Shown here piece after piece: positions 29,830 to 38,158 of a DNA stretch of 64,000 nt. A program made the translations under genes and the position numbers. The stretch comes from Staphylococcus sp. (GTDB lineage Bacteria; Bacteroidota; Bacteroidia; Bacteroidales; Muribaculaceae). The DNA lies in NCBI GenBank assembly GCA_023665865.1, contig JAMPDC010000001.1, positions 1,195,444 through 1,259,443 on the forward strand, given 5' to 3'. Each line of letters begins with the position of its first letter. Position 1 is the stretch's first letter. The notes beneath the pieces were generated by a model, which saw only the letters and a list, made by a program, of their open reading frames with translations, searched no databases and had not been told where the DNA came from.

Positions 29830-29866
29830 AATCCATTCACACATCCGACAATATCGTTTTGACCCA

Positions 29867-30976
29867 ATGAGTGACAATAAAGACCTCATCGTCCGCCCCG
29901 ACAACGAGGAAGAAGAAATAGATCTGCTGGAGCTTGCCGCTAAACTGTGGAAGTCGCGCCGCACCATATTTATATATGCCGGTGTGGCTGCCGTCATCGG
30001 ACTTGTGGTGGCGTTCAGCATCCCGAAGGAATATACCACTACTATCAAGCTTGCCCCTGAGGTCTCAAATGCCGGACCCGGCAAAGGTGTCAGCTCTCTC
30101 GCATCGATGGCCGGTATCAATCTCGGTTCGGCTTCGGCCGGAGGAGATGCCGTGCTTCCCGAGCTATATCCCGATGTCCTCTCGTCGGTCCCGTTTCTTG
30201 TGGAACTTTTCGACGTGCAGGTCAAGGAGAGCAAAACCGACTCAGTCTATACCGTCAGCAATTATATCGAGGACCACACCTCGTCGCCATGGTGGTCGGT
30301 GGTGATGGGCCTCCCCATGAGGGCTGTCGGAGGTGTCATCGGTTTCTTCCGCGATGAGGAAGTGGAGGAAGGTGACGGCAAGACGAATCCTTTCCGTCTC
30401 ACGAAAGATGAGGAGGAGATCAAGGAGGCGCTCTCACGTCGCATATCCTGCGACTATGACCAGAAGACAGGTGTCAATACTATCTCTGTGACGATGCAGA
30501 ATCCCCTTGTTTCCGCGATGCTTGCCGATACCGTGGCTGCCCACCTTCAGGCTTACGTTACGGAATACCGTACGTCGAAGGCGCGTCAGGATCTGGAATA
30601 TGCTAAGACGCTCAACGAGAAGGCTCGTCAGAAATACTATCAGGCCCAGCAGCGTCTTGCCAACTATCTTGACCGTAACCAAGGGCTGTCGCTCCACTCC
30701 GCCCAGGTCGAAAAGGAGCGTCTGACAAATATTGCCCAGCTCGAATTCAACCTCTTCAATCAGACTTCACAGCAACTCCAGATGGCAGAGGCTAAAGTGC
30801 AGGAAAACACCCCCGTGTTTGCCACTATCGAACCTGCCACAGTGCCTATCAAGCCTTCCAAGCCATCTAAGGCAATGATACTTATCGGATTCGTCTTCCT
30901 TGGATGTGTAGTCGCTTGCGCCAAGATTCTGTTCTCCGACACTATTGCCGTGATGAAGAAAAAAATCAGCGAATAA
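29867..30976 (+). CDS. Wzz-type chain-length determinant / polysaccharide co-polymerase
   Basis: 369 residues. Two membrane helices flank a large periplasmic domain: TIFIYAGVAAVIGLVVAF (~37-54) and ILIGFVFLGCVVACAKILF (~336-354). The middle has a coiled coil (YAKTLNEKARQKYYQAQQRLANYL). No tyrosine kinase domain is attached, so chain length control would not be by an autokinase in this protein. It works with the SLBB protein in glycan assembly and export. A proline-rich PIKPSKPSK stretch precedes helix 2, as in Wzz proteins. Confidence 0.92.
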   Translation: MSDNKDLIVRPDNEEEEIDLLELAAKLWKSRRTIFIYAGVAAVIGLVVAFSIPKEYTTTIKLAPEVSNAGPGKGVSSLASMAGINLGSASAGGDAVLPELYPDVLSSVPFLVELFDVQVKESKTDSVYTVSNYIEDHTSSPWWSVVMGLPMRAVGGVIGFFRDEEVEEGDGKTNPFRLTKDEEEIKEALSRRISCDYDQKTGVNTISVTMQNPLVSAMLADTVAAHLQAYVTEYRTSKARQDLEYAKTLNEKARQKYYQAQQRLANYLDRNQGLSLHSAQVEKERLTNIAQLEFNLFNQTSQQLQMAEAKVQENTPVFATIEPATVPIKPSKPSKAMILIGFVFLGCVVACAKILFSDTIAVMKKKISE

Positions 30977-31049
30977 TTTTCAACGGGAGGGTGTTGTTTT
31001 CATGACACCCTCCTGTTTTCTCCTTACATCTTCTGCTCTGACCTGCGGC

Positions 31050-31802
31050 GTGAAATTGTCTCTCATATCATTATTTATATTGTCGCTCGCGGCCGCTCCG
31101 GTCGTGAGCGCTGATGTTGTAGTGTTTGGCAATGATACAGTCGTGACTGACACGGCGCGCATCACCCAGTTTTCGTTTGACGCCATCCTCTCTTCGATGC
31201 CCGAGGCTGAGGAGGAGATTGCAGATGAGAATGTCGGGTCGATACTCGACTATATGAGTACGCTATTCGATGCGACAGGCGGCCACCGAACAGCGGCCGG
31301 AGGTTCCGGCGGGATGTTTCAGCTCTCGCGGCTGCCGGATGGGGATGTGCCTATCAATGTCAGTGAGTTTTCCATGCCGGCCGTGGGACCCATCACCTCT
31401 CAGTTTGGTTACCGCAAGAAGTATAAACGCTATCACCGCGGAGTGGATATAGATATCGCCAGGGGTGACACGATACGTGCCGCTTTTCCGGGTGCAGTGG
31501 CTCTCACCGGCTATGACAAGCGCGGATATGGCTACTATGTCATACTGTCCCATCCAAACGGACTGCAGACGCTCTATGCGCATCTCGACCACTTCCTCGT
31601 GGTGCCTACGACAACGGTCGATGCGGGGACACCTATCGCTATAGGAGGAAGCAGTGGAAACTCTACAGGCGCCCACTTGCATTTCGAGACACGCTATTGT
31701 GCCAAGGCGATAAATCCAACCGACATTATAGATTTCAAGCGGCGTCGCCCCAAAGCCGCGACTTTTATCTTCAACAAGGATATGCTTGAGGAGAAAAACT
31801 GA
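31050..31802 (+). CDS. M23 (LytM) metallopeptidase, export-operon member
   Basis: 250 residues if translation starts at the GTG at 31050, which yields a clean signal peptide (VKLSLISLFILSLAAAPVVSA). An ATG at 31002 gives 266 residues but puts 16 odd residues first. The LytM domain has the zinc ligands in HRGVDID and HLHFETRY, with GYGYYVILSHPNGLQTLYAHL between. Such enzymes cut peptidoglycan cross-links or act as regulators of amidases. It is 25-73 nt behind wzz, so probably in the polysaccharide operon. A close paralogue is at 33048. Confidence 0.88.
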   Translation: MKLSLISLFILSLAAAPVVSADVVVFGNDTVVTDTARITQFSFDAILSSMPEAEEEIADENVGSILDYMSTLFDATGGHRTAAGGSGGMFQLSRLPDGDVPINVSEFSMPAVGPITSQFGYRKKYKRYHRGVDIDIARGDTIRAAFPGAVALTGYDKRGYGYYVILSHPNGLQTLYAHLDHFLVVPTTTVDAGTPIAIGGSSGNSTGAHLHFETRYCAKAINPTDIIDFKRRRPKAATFIFNKDMLEEKN

Positions 31803-31927
31803 TCCTCATGGGGCCGAATGGCTCTGTATTGTGTGAAAAAGCAGTGGCACACTTGGGCATTTTCAAGAAAATTTAAAGAAAATCGTAAAAAGTTGCTGAA
31901 AAATTTGCACATCACAAAAATACTGCC

Positions 31928-31935
31928 TACCTTTG
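31928..31935 (+). promoter_or_regulatory. -7 box for the tRNA-Val pair
   Basis: TACCTTTGCA, 19 nt before the first tRNA-Val. Confidence 0.7.
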
Positions 31936-31954
31936 CATCGCTTTTAGCAAGAAA

Positions 31955-32032
31955 GGGCGCTTAGCTCAGCTGGTTCAGAGCGTCTGCCTTACAAGCAGAG
32001 GGTCGGGGGTTCGAATCCCTCAGCGCCCACCA
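31955..32032 (+). tRNA. tRNA-Val(TAC), copy 1, with encoded CCA
   Basis: Acceptor GGGCGCT / AGCGCCC, D stem GCTC/GAGC, anticodon stem TCTGC/GCAGA with loop CTTACAA (anticodon TAC), T stem GGGGG/CCCTC region, discriminator A at 32029, followed by CCA (32030-32032). Confidence 0.97.
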
Positions 32033-32088
32033 CCAAATTCTTTCTCGCTTAAAGAAAAATAAACCAATCCGGGACAATCCCGCTTCCC

Positions 32089-32163
32089 GGGCGCTTAGCT
32101 CAGCTGGTTCAGAGCGTCTGCCTTACAAGCAGAGGGTCGGGGGTTCGAATCCCTCAGCGCCCA
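32089..32163 (+). tRNA. tRNA-Val(TAC), copy 2
   Basis: 75 nt, identical to copy 1 over the mature tRNA. The sequence after discriminator A (32163) is CTA, so CCA is not encoded here. The 56-nt spacer between copies is AT-rich. Confidence 0.97.
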
Positions 32164-32170
32164 CTACTAC

Positions 32171-32219
32171 AAAATCGAATTAGACACATAACCCCGAGTC
32201 TGATTCGATTTGTTTTTTT
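32171..32219 (+). terminator. Terminator of the tRNA-Val operon
   Basis: AAATCGAATTAGAC / GTCTGATTCGATTT stem followed by G and seven T. Confidence 0.9.
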
Positions 32220-32519
32220 CTCTTCTTACCTTTTGCACTGCTCCCGACTGACGATTGTTAATTGAAAGTCACAGAAAAATACAATAATTAACGTATTTTC
32301 ACGCCGAAAATCAAGTGTGAAAACACGTTTTAATATTTTAGGGTATTTTCACATAGGATTGTATGTGGTTGATGCTTAAATTATTACTGTTGAATTTTGA
32401 AAGTGTTTTAACTTGATTGACATTTTTTTGCTTGACAAGATTTTTTCAATCATCTCAAAATGACTAAATTTGAGAAGTAGGAACGAAAAATGCAAAATTT
32501 CGTTAAAACCTAATTCAGA
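32220..32519. other. 300-bp AT-rich region upstream of ndk with repeated TTTTCAC sites
   Basis: No gene. It holds GTATTTTCAC twice in direct orientation 50 bp apart (32293-32302 and 32343-32352) and an inverted form GTGTGAAAACAC between them (about 32315-32326). These could be an operator. The ndk -7 box is at the 3' end. Confidence 0.5.
32465..32472 (+). promoter_or_regulatory. -7 box for ndk
   Basis: TAAATTTG, 47 nt before the ndk ATG. Confidence 0.6.
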
Positions 32520-32984
32520 ATGGAACAGACTCTAATCATATTCAAGCCATCAGCAATCGAGCGCGCTCTTGTCGGCAAAGTTCTCTCCCGCTTCGAGCAG
32601 AAGGGCCTCACCATAACCGGCATGAAGATGATGAAACTCTCCGAAGAGCTTCTGCGCCAACACTACTCTCACCTTGTCGAGAAACCGTTTTTCCCACTGA
32701 TCATCGAATCAATGACCGCATCGCCGGTCATAGTGATGGTGCTCAAAGGAGTCGAAGCTATCTCGGTGGTCCGTGCAATGACCGGCGCTACCAACGGACG
32801 GCAGGCTGCTCCCGGAACCATACGCGGGGATTTCGCCCTTTCCAATCAGGAAAACATAATCCACGCATCCTCTTCTCCTGAAGACGCTGAGATCGAAATC
32901 AAACGCTTCTTCAGATCCGATGAAATTTTTGACCGTACCGCTCACCAGACGCCATTTATCAACTGCTCTCTGGAACTGAGTTGA
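32520..32984 (+). CDS. ndk: Nucleoside diphosphate kinase
   Basis: 154 residues. N-terminal EQTLIIFKPSAIERALVGK and the active-site block GATNGRQAAPGTIRGDF, then ENIIHASSSPEDAEIEIKRFF containing the catalytic histidine. The classical NIIHGSDS is here NIIHASSS, a mild variant. The enzyme transfers the gamma phosphate between nucleoside di- and triphosphates. Followed 63 nt later by a LytM peptidase gene. Confidence 0.96.
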   Translation: MEQTLIIFKPSAIERALVGKVLSRFEQKGLTITGMKMMKLSEELLRQHYSHLVEKPFFPLIIESMTASPVIVMVLKGVEAISVVRAMTGATNGRQAAPGTIRGDFALSNQENIIHASSSPEDAEIEIKRFFRSDEIFDRTAHQTPFINCSLELS

Positions 32985-33047
32985 ATATAGTAACCTTAAA
33001 CCAATCATTACCGCTCTCCTCTTGCCGGAAAAATACCCCCGAAAGCA

Positions 33048-33866
33048 ATGAAATTTATTAAAATAAAAACTCTTCTCGCCACAATTTTCATCTCAGCGGC
33101 AGCCATTTCAGCGCAGGCTCAACTCAAACTCCCTGCGTCACACACCAAACAACACAATTCTCTCATCGCTAATCAGAAGCCATCTGTCAATCCGTTCAAG
33201 ATTGAAAACAATGATCTTCTTGTCAATCAGATTAAAGAGCGTGAGGCTGCTCTCAACAATGAAATTTTCGCTGAATTCTGGAACAGCGACCGCGTCAACC
33301 CTTATGGCACGGCTGTCACCATCCCCGATCATCACGACATTGACGTCTCGGAATACACCACACCTACTCCCGGCCACATAACTTCCAACTACGGTTACCG
33401 CTCGCGCTTCGGCCGCATGCACTATGGCATTGACCTCAAACTTCAGGTAGGCGATACTGTCCGTGCCGCTTTCTCCGGCAAGGTCCGCCTCACAAAATAT
33501 GAGGGCCGCGGCTACGGATACTACGTAGTCATCCGCCACAGCAATGGTCTTGAGACTGTCTATGGTCACCTCAGCCGCTTTCTCGTGAAGCCCAATCAGG
33601 TTGTCGAGGCCGGAGAGCCTATCGCTCTCGGTGGCAACACAGGCCGCAGCACAGGCGCCCACCTCCATTTCGAGACCCGTTATCTCGGCATCCCCATCAA
33701 TCCCGCCGCTATCATTGACTTTGAAAACGGTGTCCCCCACAAGGATGTTTTCGCATTTGATAAGCGCACCTATGGCAAGTCGCAGAAATACACTACGGCA
33801 AAACGCAAGAAGAAATCATCTATCCGCAAGCGCCGCACGACAGCTTCGCGTAAGGCAAGAAGATAG
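33048..33866 (+). CDS. M23 (LytM) metallopeptidase with basic C-terminal tail
   Basis: 272 residues with a signal peptide (residues 1-24, LLATIFISAAAISAQAQ). The LytM domain carries HYGIDL and HLHFETRY zinc sites with GRGYGYYVVIRHSNGLETVYGHL between them. The last ~35 residues are strongly basic (KRKKKSSIRKRRT), likely binding cell-wall polymers or nucleic acid. It is clearly paralogous to the peptidase at 31050 over the catalytic domain. Predicted periplasmic peptidoglycan endopeptidase. Confidence 0.92.
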   Translation: MKFIKIKTLLATIFISAAAISAQAQLKLPASHTKQHNSLIANQKPSVNPFKIENNDLLVNQIKEREAALNNEIFAEFWNSDRVNPYGTAVTIPDHHDIDVSEYTTPTPGHITSNYGYRSRFGRMHYGIDLKLQVGDTVRAAFSGKVRLTKYEGRGYGYYVVIRHSNGLETVYGHLSRFLVKPNQVVEAGEPIALGGNTGRSTGAHLHFETRYLGIPINPAAIIDFENGVPHKDVFAFDKRTYGKSQKYTTAKRKKKSSIRKRRTTASRKARR

Positions 33867-33896
33867 AAATTAGAAAATATTAGAAGAGATATAAAA

Positions 33897-33947
33897 ACAA
33901 GGCAGGATGACAGATGCTTAAACCGCTGAGTCATCCTGCCTGTTGTT
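33897..33947. terminator. Bidirectional terminator between the LytM gene and mgtE
   Basis: ACAAGGCAGGATGAC / GTCATCCTGCCTGTTGT stem with a single bulge; convergent genes end on both sides. Confidence 0.8.
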
Positions 33948-33966
33948 TGTGTAGGTCCCGTCTATG

Positions 33967-35331
33967 TCAATGGCCGAAGGTGACGATGAGCCAGGAGGAG
34001 ATCGACATATAGATGAGCATACCGATGATGTCGTTGGTGATCGAGATAAACGGGCCTGTGGCCAGAGCCGGGTCTATCTTGAGTTTCTCGAGCGTCAGAG
34101 GGACGAAGGTGCCGAAGACTGACGCAAACATCACCACGCAGAATATCGAGGCTGAGACTGCTATCGTGGTCACCTGATGGCCGCTTCCGAGGGTGAAGAA
34201 GTTGTAGAGGAAGACAAGGAGGGCGATGATAGTGCCGTTGAGCAGACCTACGCCAAGTTCCTTGAGCAGCTGCCGCGCTGATTTCTTGATGTCGAGTGAG
34301 CCGTTGGCGAGGCCCTGGACGACGATTGCCGACGATTGAGTGCCCACATTACCACCGGTACCACCGATAAGGGGGATAAAGAGGGCGAGAGCCGGATCGA
34401 CCACGAACCCTCCCTCGAACCGGCCGAGGATGACGGAGTTGCAGAGACCGCCGATCATGCCTATGAGCAGCCAGGGAAGACGAGCTTTGGTCTGGGCGAA
34501 GAGTTTGTCGTCGCTCTCCACGTCGCCGGAGAGACCCGATGCCAGCTGGTAGTCACGTTCGCTTGAATCACGGACTTTGTCCATCACGTCGTCGACTGTT
34601 ATGCGTCCGAGCAGGCGTCCGATAGAGTCTATGACTGGCATTGCCACAAGGTCATATTTCTCGAAGTCGAGAGCCACGTCGTCGATGGGGGTATCGGCCT
34701 TGACTGCAACGGGATCAGTCTCCATGACATGTTTGATTTTTGAGACAGAGGGGTGGGTGATGAGTTTCTTGAGCGGGAGAGTGCCGCGCAGACGGTCTTC
34801 GTTGTCGACCACATAGACATAGTAGACCTCATCCATATCCTCGGCCTGCATTCTCATCTGCTTGATGCACTCGGGCATGCTCCAGTTCTCGTTGACTACA
34901 ATCATCTCTGTGCCCATGAGACCGCCTGCGGTGTCCTCGTCATACTTGAGAAGGTCGATGATGTCGCCGGCTTGCTCCACGTCATCGATATGGCTGAGGA
35001 TTTTCTCGCGGTCATCCTCATCGAGCTCCTGGATGATGTCGACGGCATCGTCGGTATCAAGGTGCTCGATCTGCTTTGCGATATCGGCCACATCCATCTT
35101 CGAGAGGAGCTTGGCGCGATCGTCTTCATCGAGCTCCATGAGGACATCGGCCTGCATATCTTCATTGAGGAGTTTGAAGAGATATTCGGCTTCGTCGAGG
35201 TCAAGATCCTGATAGAGTTCGGCGATATCGGCGGGATGGAGGTCGGCAAGCTCGTCGGTAGCTGCCGCGTCTGCGCGGTCGTGGATGATTTTGCGCAGAT
35301 GGGCGAGATATTCAGGGGTGAATTCTTTCAT
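33967..35331 (-). CDS. mgtE: Magnesium transporter MgtE
   Basis: 454 residues. Acidic N-terminal MgtE_N superhelix (LHPADIAELYQDLD and repeats), a CBS pair (~140-265, ETDPVAVKADTPIDDVA), a plug helix and five membrane helices. The pore signature is PLIGGTGGNVGTQSSA. The protein imports magnesium; the cytosolic domain closes the gate at high magnesium. It is full length. Upstream is rsmA on the same strand (69-nt gap). Confidence 0.96.
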   Translation of the reverse strand: MKEFTPEYLAHLRKIIHDRADAAATDELADLHPADIAELYQDLDLDEAEYLFKLLNEDMQADVLMELDEDDRAKLLSKMDVADIAKQIEHLDTDDAVDIIQELDEDDREKILSHIDDVEQAGDIIDLLKYDEDTAGGLMGTEMIVVNENWSMPECIKQMRMQAEDMDEVYYVYVVDNEDRLRGTLPLKKLITHPSVSKIKHVMETDPVAVKADTPIDDVALDFEKYDLVAMPVIDSIGRLLGRITVDDVMDKVRDSSERDYQLASGLSGDVESDDKLFAQTKARLPWLLIGMIGGLCNSVILGRFEGGFVVDPALALFIPLIGGTGGNVGTQSSAIVVQGLANGSLDIKKSARQLLKELGVGLLNGTIIALLVFLYNFFTLGSGHQVTTIAVSASIFCVVMFASVFGTFVPLTLEKLKIDPALATGPFISITNDIIGMLIYMSISSWLIVTFGH

Positions 35332-35400
35332 TGTCGTTGCGTGAGGGAGAGTAAGAGTGGTCGTGGATACTTGTTGTTAAAAAACACCCTTTTTTTGCTC

Positions 35401-36213
35401 TCAGTCCTGTCGGCCGACGAGTCGTGTCAGTTCGACAAATTGCTCCACCGACAGTTGCTCGGGGCGCATTGAGAGCAGAGCATTGTCGGGCAACGGTACG
35501 CCGGCTGGAAAGAGGCCGCGTATGGAATTGCGCAGCGTCTTGCGTCGCTGGCCGAAGGCTGTCTTCACGACTGTCTTGAAGAGTTTTTCATCGCAACCGA
35601 GATCGGTCACTGAGTTGCGTGTCATGCGGATGACTCCGCTCTTGACCTTTGGGGGAGGGTTGAATACTTTTTCATCTACCGTAAAGAGGTATTCCACATC
35701 ATACCATGCCTGAAGCAATACGCTGAGGATTCCGCGGGCTTTTGTGCCGGGGGCGGCGGCGAAACGTTCGGCCACCTCGCGTTGCAGCATGCCGGAACAG
35801 CAGACCACCTGATCGCGGTAGTCGAGCACGTGGAAGAAAATCTGTGATGAGATGTTGTAGGGGTAGTTGCCGATGACACAAAACTTCTGTCCGTCGGGAT
35901 AGATCTGAGCCAGGTCGAGGCGCAGGAAATCGGCGTCGAGTATGCGGCCTGCGAGTTCAGGGTAGTTGTAGCGGAGATATTCGATGCTTTCACCATCGAT
36001 TTCGGCTACTTTCACGTCGTGGCCGGCGGCGATGAGATATTTGGTGAGCACTCCCATGCCGGGGCCGACTTCCATCACGGGAAGGCCATTGTAGGCCTCG
36101 AGAGTGTCGGCTATGCGCGATGCTATGCTTTCATCGGTCAAAAAGTGTTGCCCGAGAGCTTTCTTGGGACGCACATCGCCCCCATGGTTTGCTTTGGTTG
36201 GGTTTCTTCTCAT
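35401..36213 (-). CDS. rsmA: 16S rRNA dimethyladenosine transferase RsmA (KsgA)
   Basis: 270 residues from the ATG at 36213 (MRRNPTKANHGGDVRPKKALGQHFL). Motifs: LGQHFLTDE, PVMEVGPGMGVLTKYL (SAM binding), the catalytic IGNYPYNISSQIFF, and VMLQ-like MLQREVAERFAA. It dimethylates the two adjacent adenines near the 3' end of 16S rRNA. A -7 box lies at 36247-36254. Confidence 0.96.
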   Translation of the reverse strand: MRRNPTKANHGGDVRPKKALGQHFLTDESIASRIADTLEAYNGLPVMEVGPGMGVLTKYLIAAGHDVKVAEIDGESIEYLRYNYPELAGRILDADFLRLDLAQIYPDGQKFCVIGNYPYNISSQIFFHVLDYRDQVVCCSGMLQREVAERFAAAPGTKARGILSVLLQAWYDVEYLFTVDEKVFNPPPKVKSGVIRMTRNSVTDLGCDEKLFKTVVKTAFGQRRKTLRNSIRGLFPAGVPLPDNALLSMRPEQLSVEQFVELTRLVGRQD

Positions 36214-36246
36214 GGATGCCGCTGGTATATTGATGGAACTTGCATG

Positions 36247-36254
36247 CAAATATA
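36247..36254 (-). promoter_or_regulatory. -7 box for rsmA
   Basis: TATATTTGCA on the minus strand, 34 nt before the preferred rsmA start. Confidence 0.65.
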
Positions 36255-36300
36255 CGGGTTTTTGGCGAAAAACCGGGCAGTGGGTGGTCTAAATCTTTGC

Positions 36301-36350
36301 GGCGGTACCCGGTACCATCGTTTTCGCCGGCAATCGCGGTACCATACTGT
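36301..36350. repeat. GGTACC-rich repeat cluster
   Basis: Three GGTACC units in a short span (36304, 36311 and 36338), with GGTACCCGGTACCATCG. Similar clusters occur at 39817, 46317-46402, 46759-46844 and 48859. Confidence 0.65.
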
Positions 36351-36389
36351 CGCGGGGAGGGGATATAACACCCTCTAACAACTCTTCAC

Positions 36390-36657
36390 GTCTTTTAGAC
36401 AGTAAGTCTCCAACCATTTTCCGCCATGTGCGTTTAGTATAGTGAACGCAGCCAAACAAGACGTTCAAGCGGTAGTCTTTGGCGAAAGAGCCACAGGCTA
36501 TATTAAGAAGAGCGGAGTCTGAATCCCAATCGACTCTCTCTGCCCCGATTCAAGGTTTCTAAACCGTAGAAACCTTTGGGTGACGGCATTGAAACCCTGT
36601 CGCCCGACATTATCACCCCGCCCGGCAGTGGAACCAGCGTCCAGCCGGGCTTTTTTT
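36390..36657 (+). ncRNA. Candidate structured RNA ending in an orphan intrinsic terminator
   Basis: Eight consecutive short hairpins can be drawn on the plus strand: AGAC/GTCT, TGCGTT/AACGCA, AAGAC/GTCTT, TGGC/GCCA, GAGTC/GACTC, a 9-bp AAGGTTTCT/AGAAACCTT, GGGTGAC/GTCGCCC, and a terminator GCCCGGC/GCCGGGC followed by seven T (36651-36657). The last three are strong. No plus-strand gene lies upstream, so the terminator must belong to an unannotated transcript. A consensus promoter was not found. It is not tmRNA, SRP RNA or RNase P by their core motifs. A degenerate gene on the minus strand is the alternative. Confidence 0.45.
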
Positions 36658-36679
36658 GTGTCCTGTCCGGACCGGAGTC

Positions 36680-38158
36680 TCAGCTCTCGGTCGATTTCGG
36701 GAGGGTGAAGATGTATTCCAGACCACCTTTCGATCTGTTGCGTACCGAGATGGTGCCGCCGAGCGAGACGATTGTGCTCTTGACGATCGGAAGGCCGAGA
36801 CCTGTGCCTCCCATCTTGCGGGAACGTCCGGTGTCGACACGGTAGAAGCGCTCGAAGAGGTGCGGGATGTGTTCCTCTGCTACACCGTTGCCGTTGTCAT
36901 AAAAGCTGAATACGAAGAAGCGGTCGTTTTCCGAGATTAGCTTCATGCCGATCTCCGTGCCGCCCGAGTGGAGCGCGGAGTTTTTGATGAGGCCGCAGAT
37001 CATACCTTGAAGCAGGCTGTAGTTGCCGGTGGCATTACATTCGAGCGGGATGTCGAAGCTGAATTTCATGTCGCCGGCGAGATTGTTGGCCTGGAGATCG
37101 TAGTCGATCTGATAGACGAGGTCGTGCATGTTGACGGGCTCTACGGCGATCATATCGGCGCCGTTTTCGAGGCGGGTCATCGTCGAGACATCGTTGAGGA
37201 GGGAGGTGAGTCGTTCGACGTTGGAGAGCATGCGCTCCAGGAAGCGTGTGCGGGTCTCTGCATCCATGTCAGGATCGCTGAGTATCGACTCGAGGTAGCC
37301 TCTGATGATTCCGACCGGGGTCTTGATCTCGTGGTTGATATTGTTGGTCATCTGCCGTGACAGGCGCGCTTTCTCCTCGATGGCATGGACGGCAATCTTG
37401 CGCTCCTTCTGGATGGCTTCGAGGGATCGGTTGCGCTCGTGGTAGAAGTTGAGGATTTCGCGTGAGATGTCGCCGAGTTCATTTCGCGGGAAGTCAAGGT
37501 CCTCGCGCACCTTTTTGCCGGCCGAGGCGTTGTGGGCAAACTCGCGCAGCAACACGATGTTGCGTGAGAGCACACGGGTGGAGTAGTAGGCTATGAGCAG
37601 GGTGACTACGAGGGCTCCGAGGATGATGAACCAGACAGTCTCGTCGATGTCAATGGCGTCGTGGACGCTCTCGTTGTATGGCATGGCGGTGAGCACATCC
37701 AGACGTCCGTCGTCGCTCTGCACCTTTGAGAAGAAGTAGACCTGGTCGTCGTCGCGCACGACCATGCGCTCGCCTTGGGCGCCGTAGGCCGTCGGGGCTA
37801 TCTGAAGGTCATGTTTGCGTATGTCGACATCGTTCATGTCGAGCGGCACCGGGACTCCGAGCGAATAGTAGAGGCGGCCGTCGCGGTAGACGCTGACGCG
37901 GACGCCCTCAAACATAGAGCCTTGGAAAAACTGCTGGATGAAGGAGAGAAATGTGCGCAGGTTGACGTCCTGACGGTAAGCCTCGAGAATACGGTTGTCG
38001 ATCAGGTCGAGCTCGGCGCTGAACACCTGGGCGCGATAGTTGGCCTCGCGCTTATACTGGTAGAAGATGATGAATCCGAAGACGATGCAGAGCACTGTCG
38101 CAATCGGAAGGAAGAGTCGCCACTGATAGTTAATCCTTCTCTTTAAAGCCATAGCCAA
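36680..38158 (-). CDS. Sensor histidine kinase
   Basis: 492 residues (start at 38158; MALKRR at 38152 is an equal choice). Membrane helices near residues 14-32 and 173-192 flank a periplasmic domain of about 140 residues. The dimerisation helix has MTNNINHEIKTPVGI (phospho-accepting His). The ATPase domain has LIKNSALHSGG (N box), DNGNGVAEEHIPHLFERFYR (G1/F) and GGTGLGLPIVKS (G2). It overlaps the response regulator gene by about 29 nt, so the two form a two-component system. Signal unknown. Confidence 0.93.
   Translation of the reverse strand: MAMALKRRINYQWRLFLPIATVLCIVFGFIIFYQYKREANYRAQVFSAELDLIDNRILEAYRQDVNLRTFLSFIQQFFQGSMFEGVRVSVYRDGRLYYSLGVPVPLDMNDVDIRKHDLQIAPTAYGAQGERMVVRDDDQVYFFSKVQSDDGRLDVLTAMPYNESVHDAIDIDETVWFIILGALVVTLLIAYYSTRVLSRNIVLLREFAHNASAGKKVREDLDFPRNELGDISREILNFYHERNRSLEAIQKERKIAVHAIEEKARLSRQMTNNINHEIKTPVGIIRGYLESILSDPDMDAETRTRFLERMLSNVERLTSLLNDVSTMTRLENGADMIAVEPVNMHDLVYQIDYDLQANNLAGDMKFSFDIPLECNATGNYSLLQGMICGLIKNSALHSGGTEIGMKLISENDRFFVFSFYDNGNGVAEEHIPHLFERFYRVDTGRSRKMGGTGLGLPIVKSTIVSLGGTISVRNRSKGGLEYIFTLPKSTES

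Noticed and set aside
32089-32163. Second tRNA-Val as a pseudogene
   Set aside because: Sequence is identical to copy 1 over the full tRNA, so it should fold and function; only the CCA is missing, as is common here.
36390-36657. tmRNA, RNase P RNA or SRP RNA
   Set aside because: No tag reading frame or tRNA-like ends, no RNase P core and no SRP loop sequence could be found.
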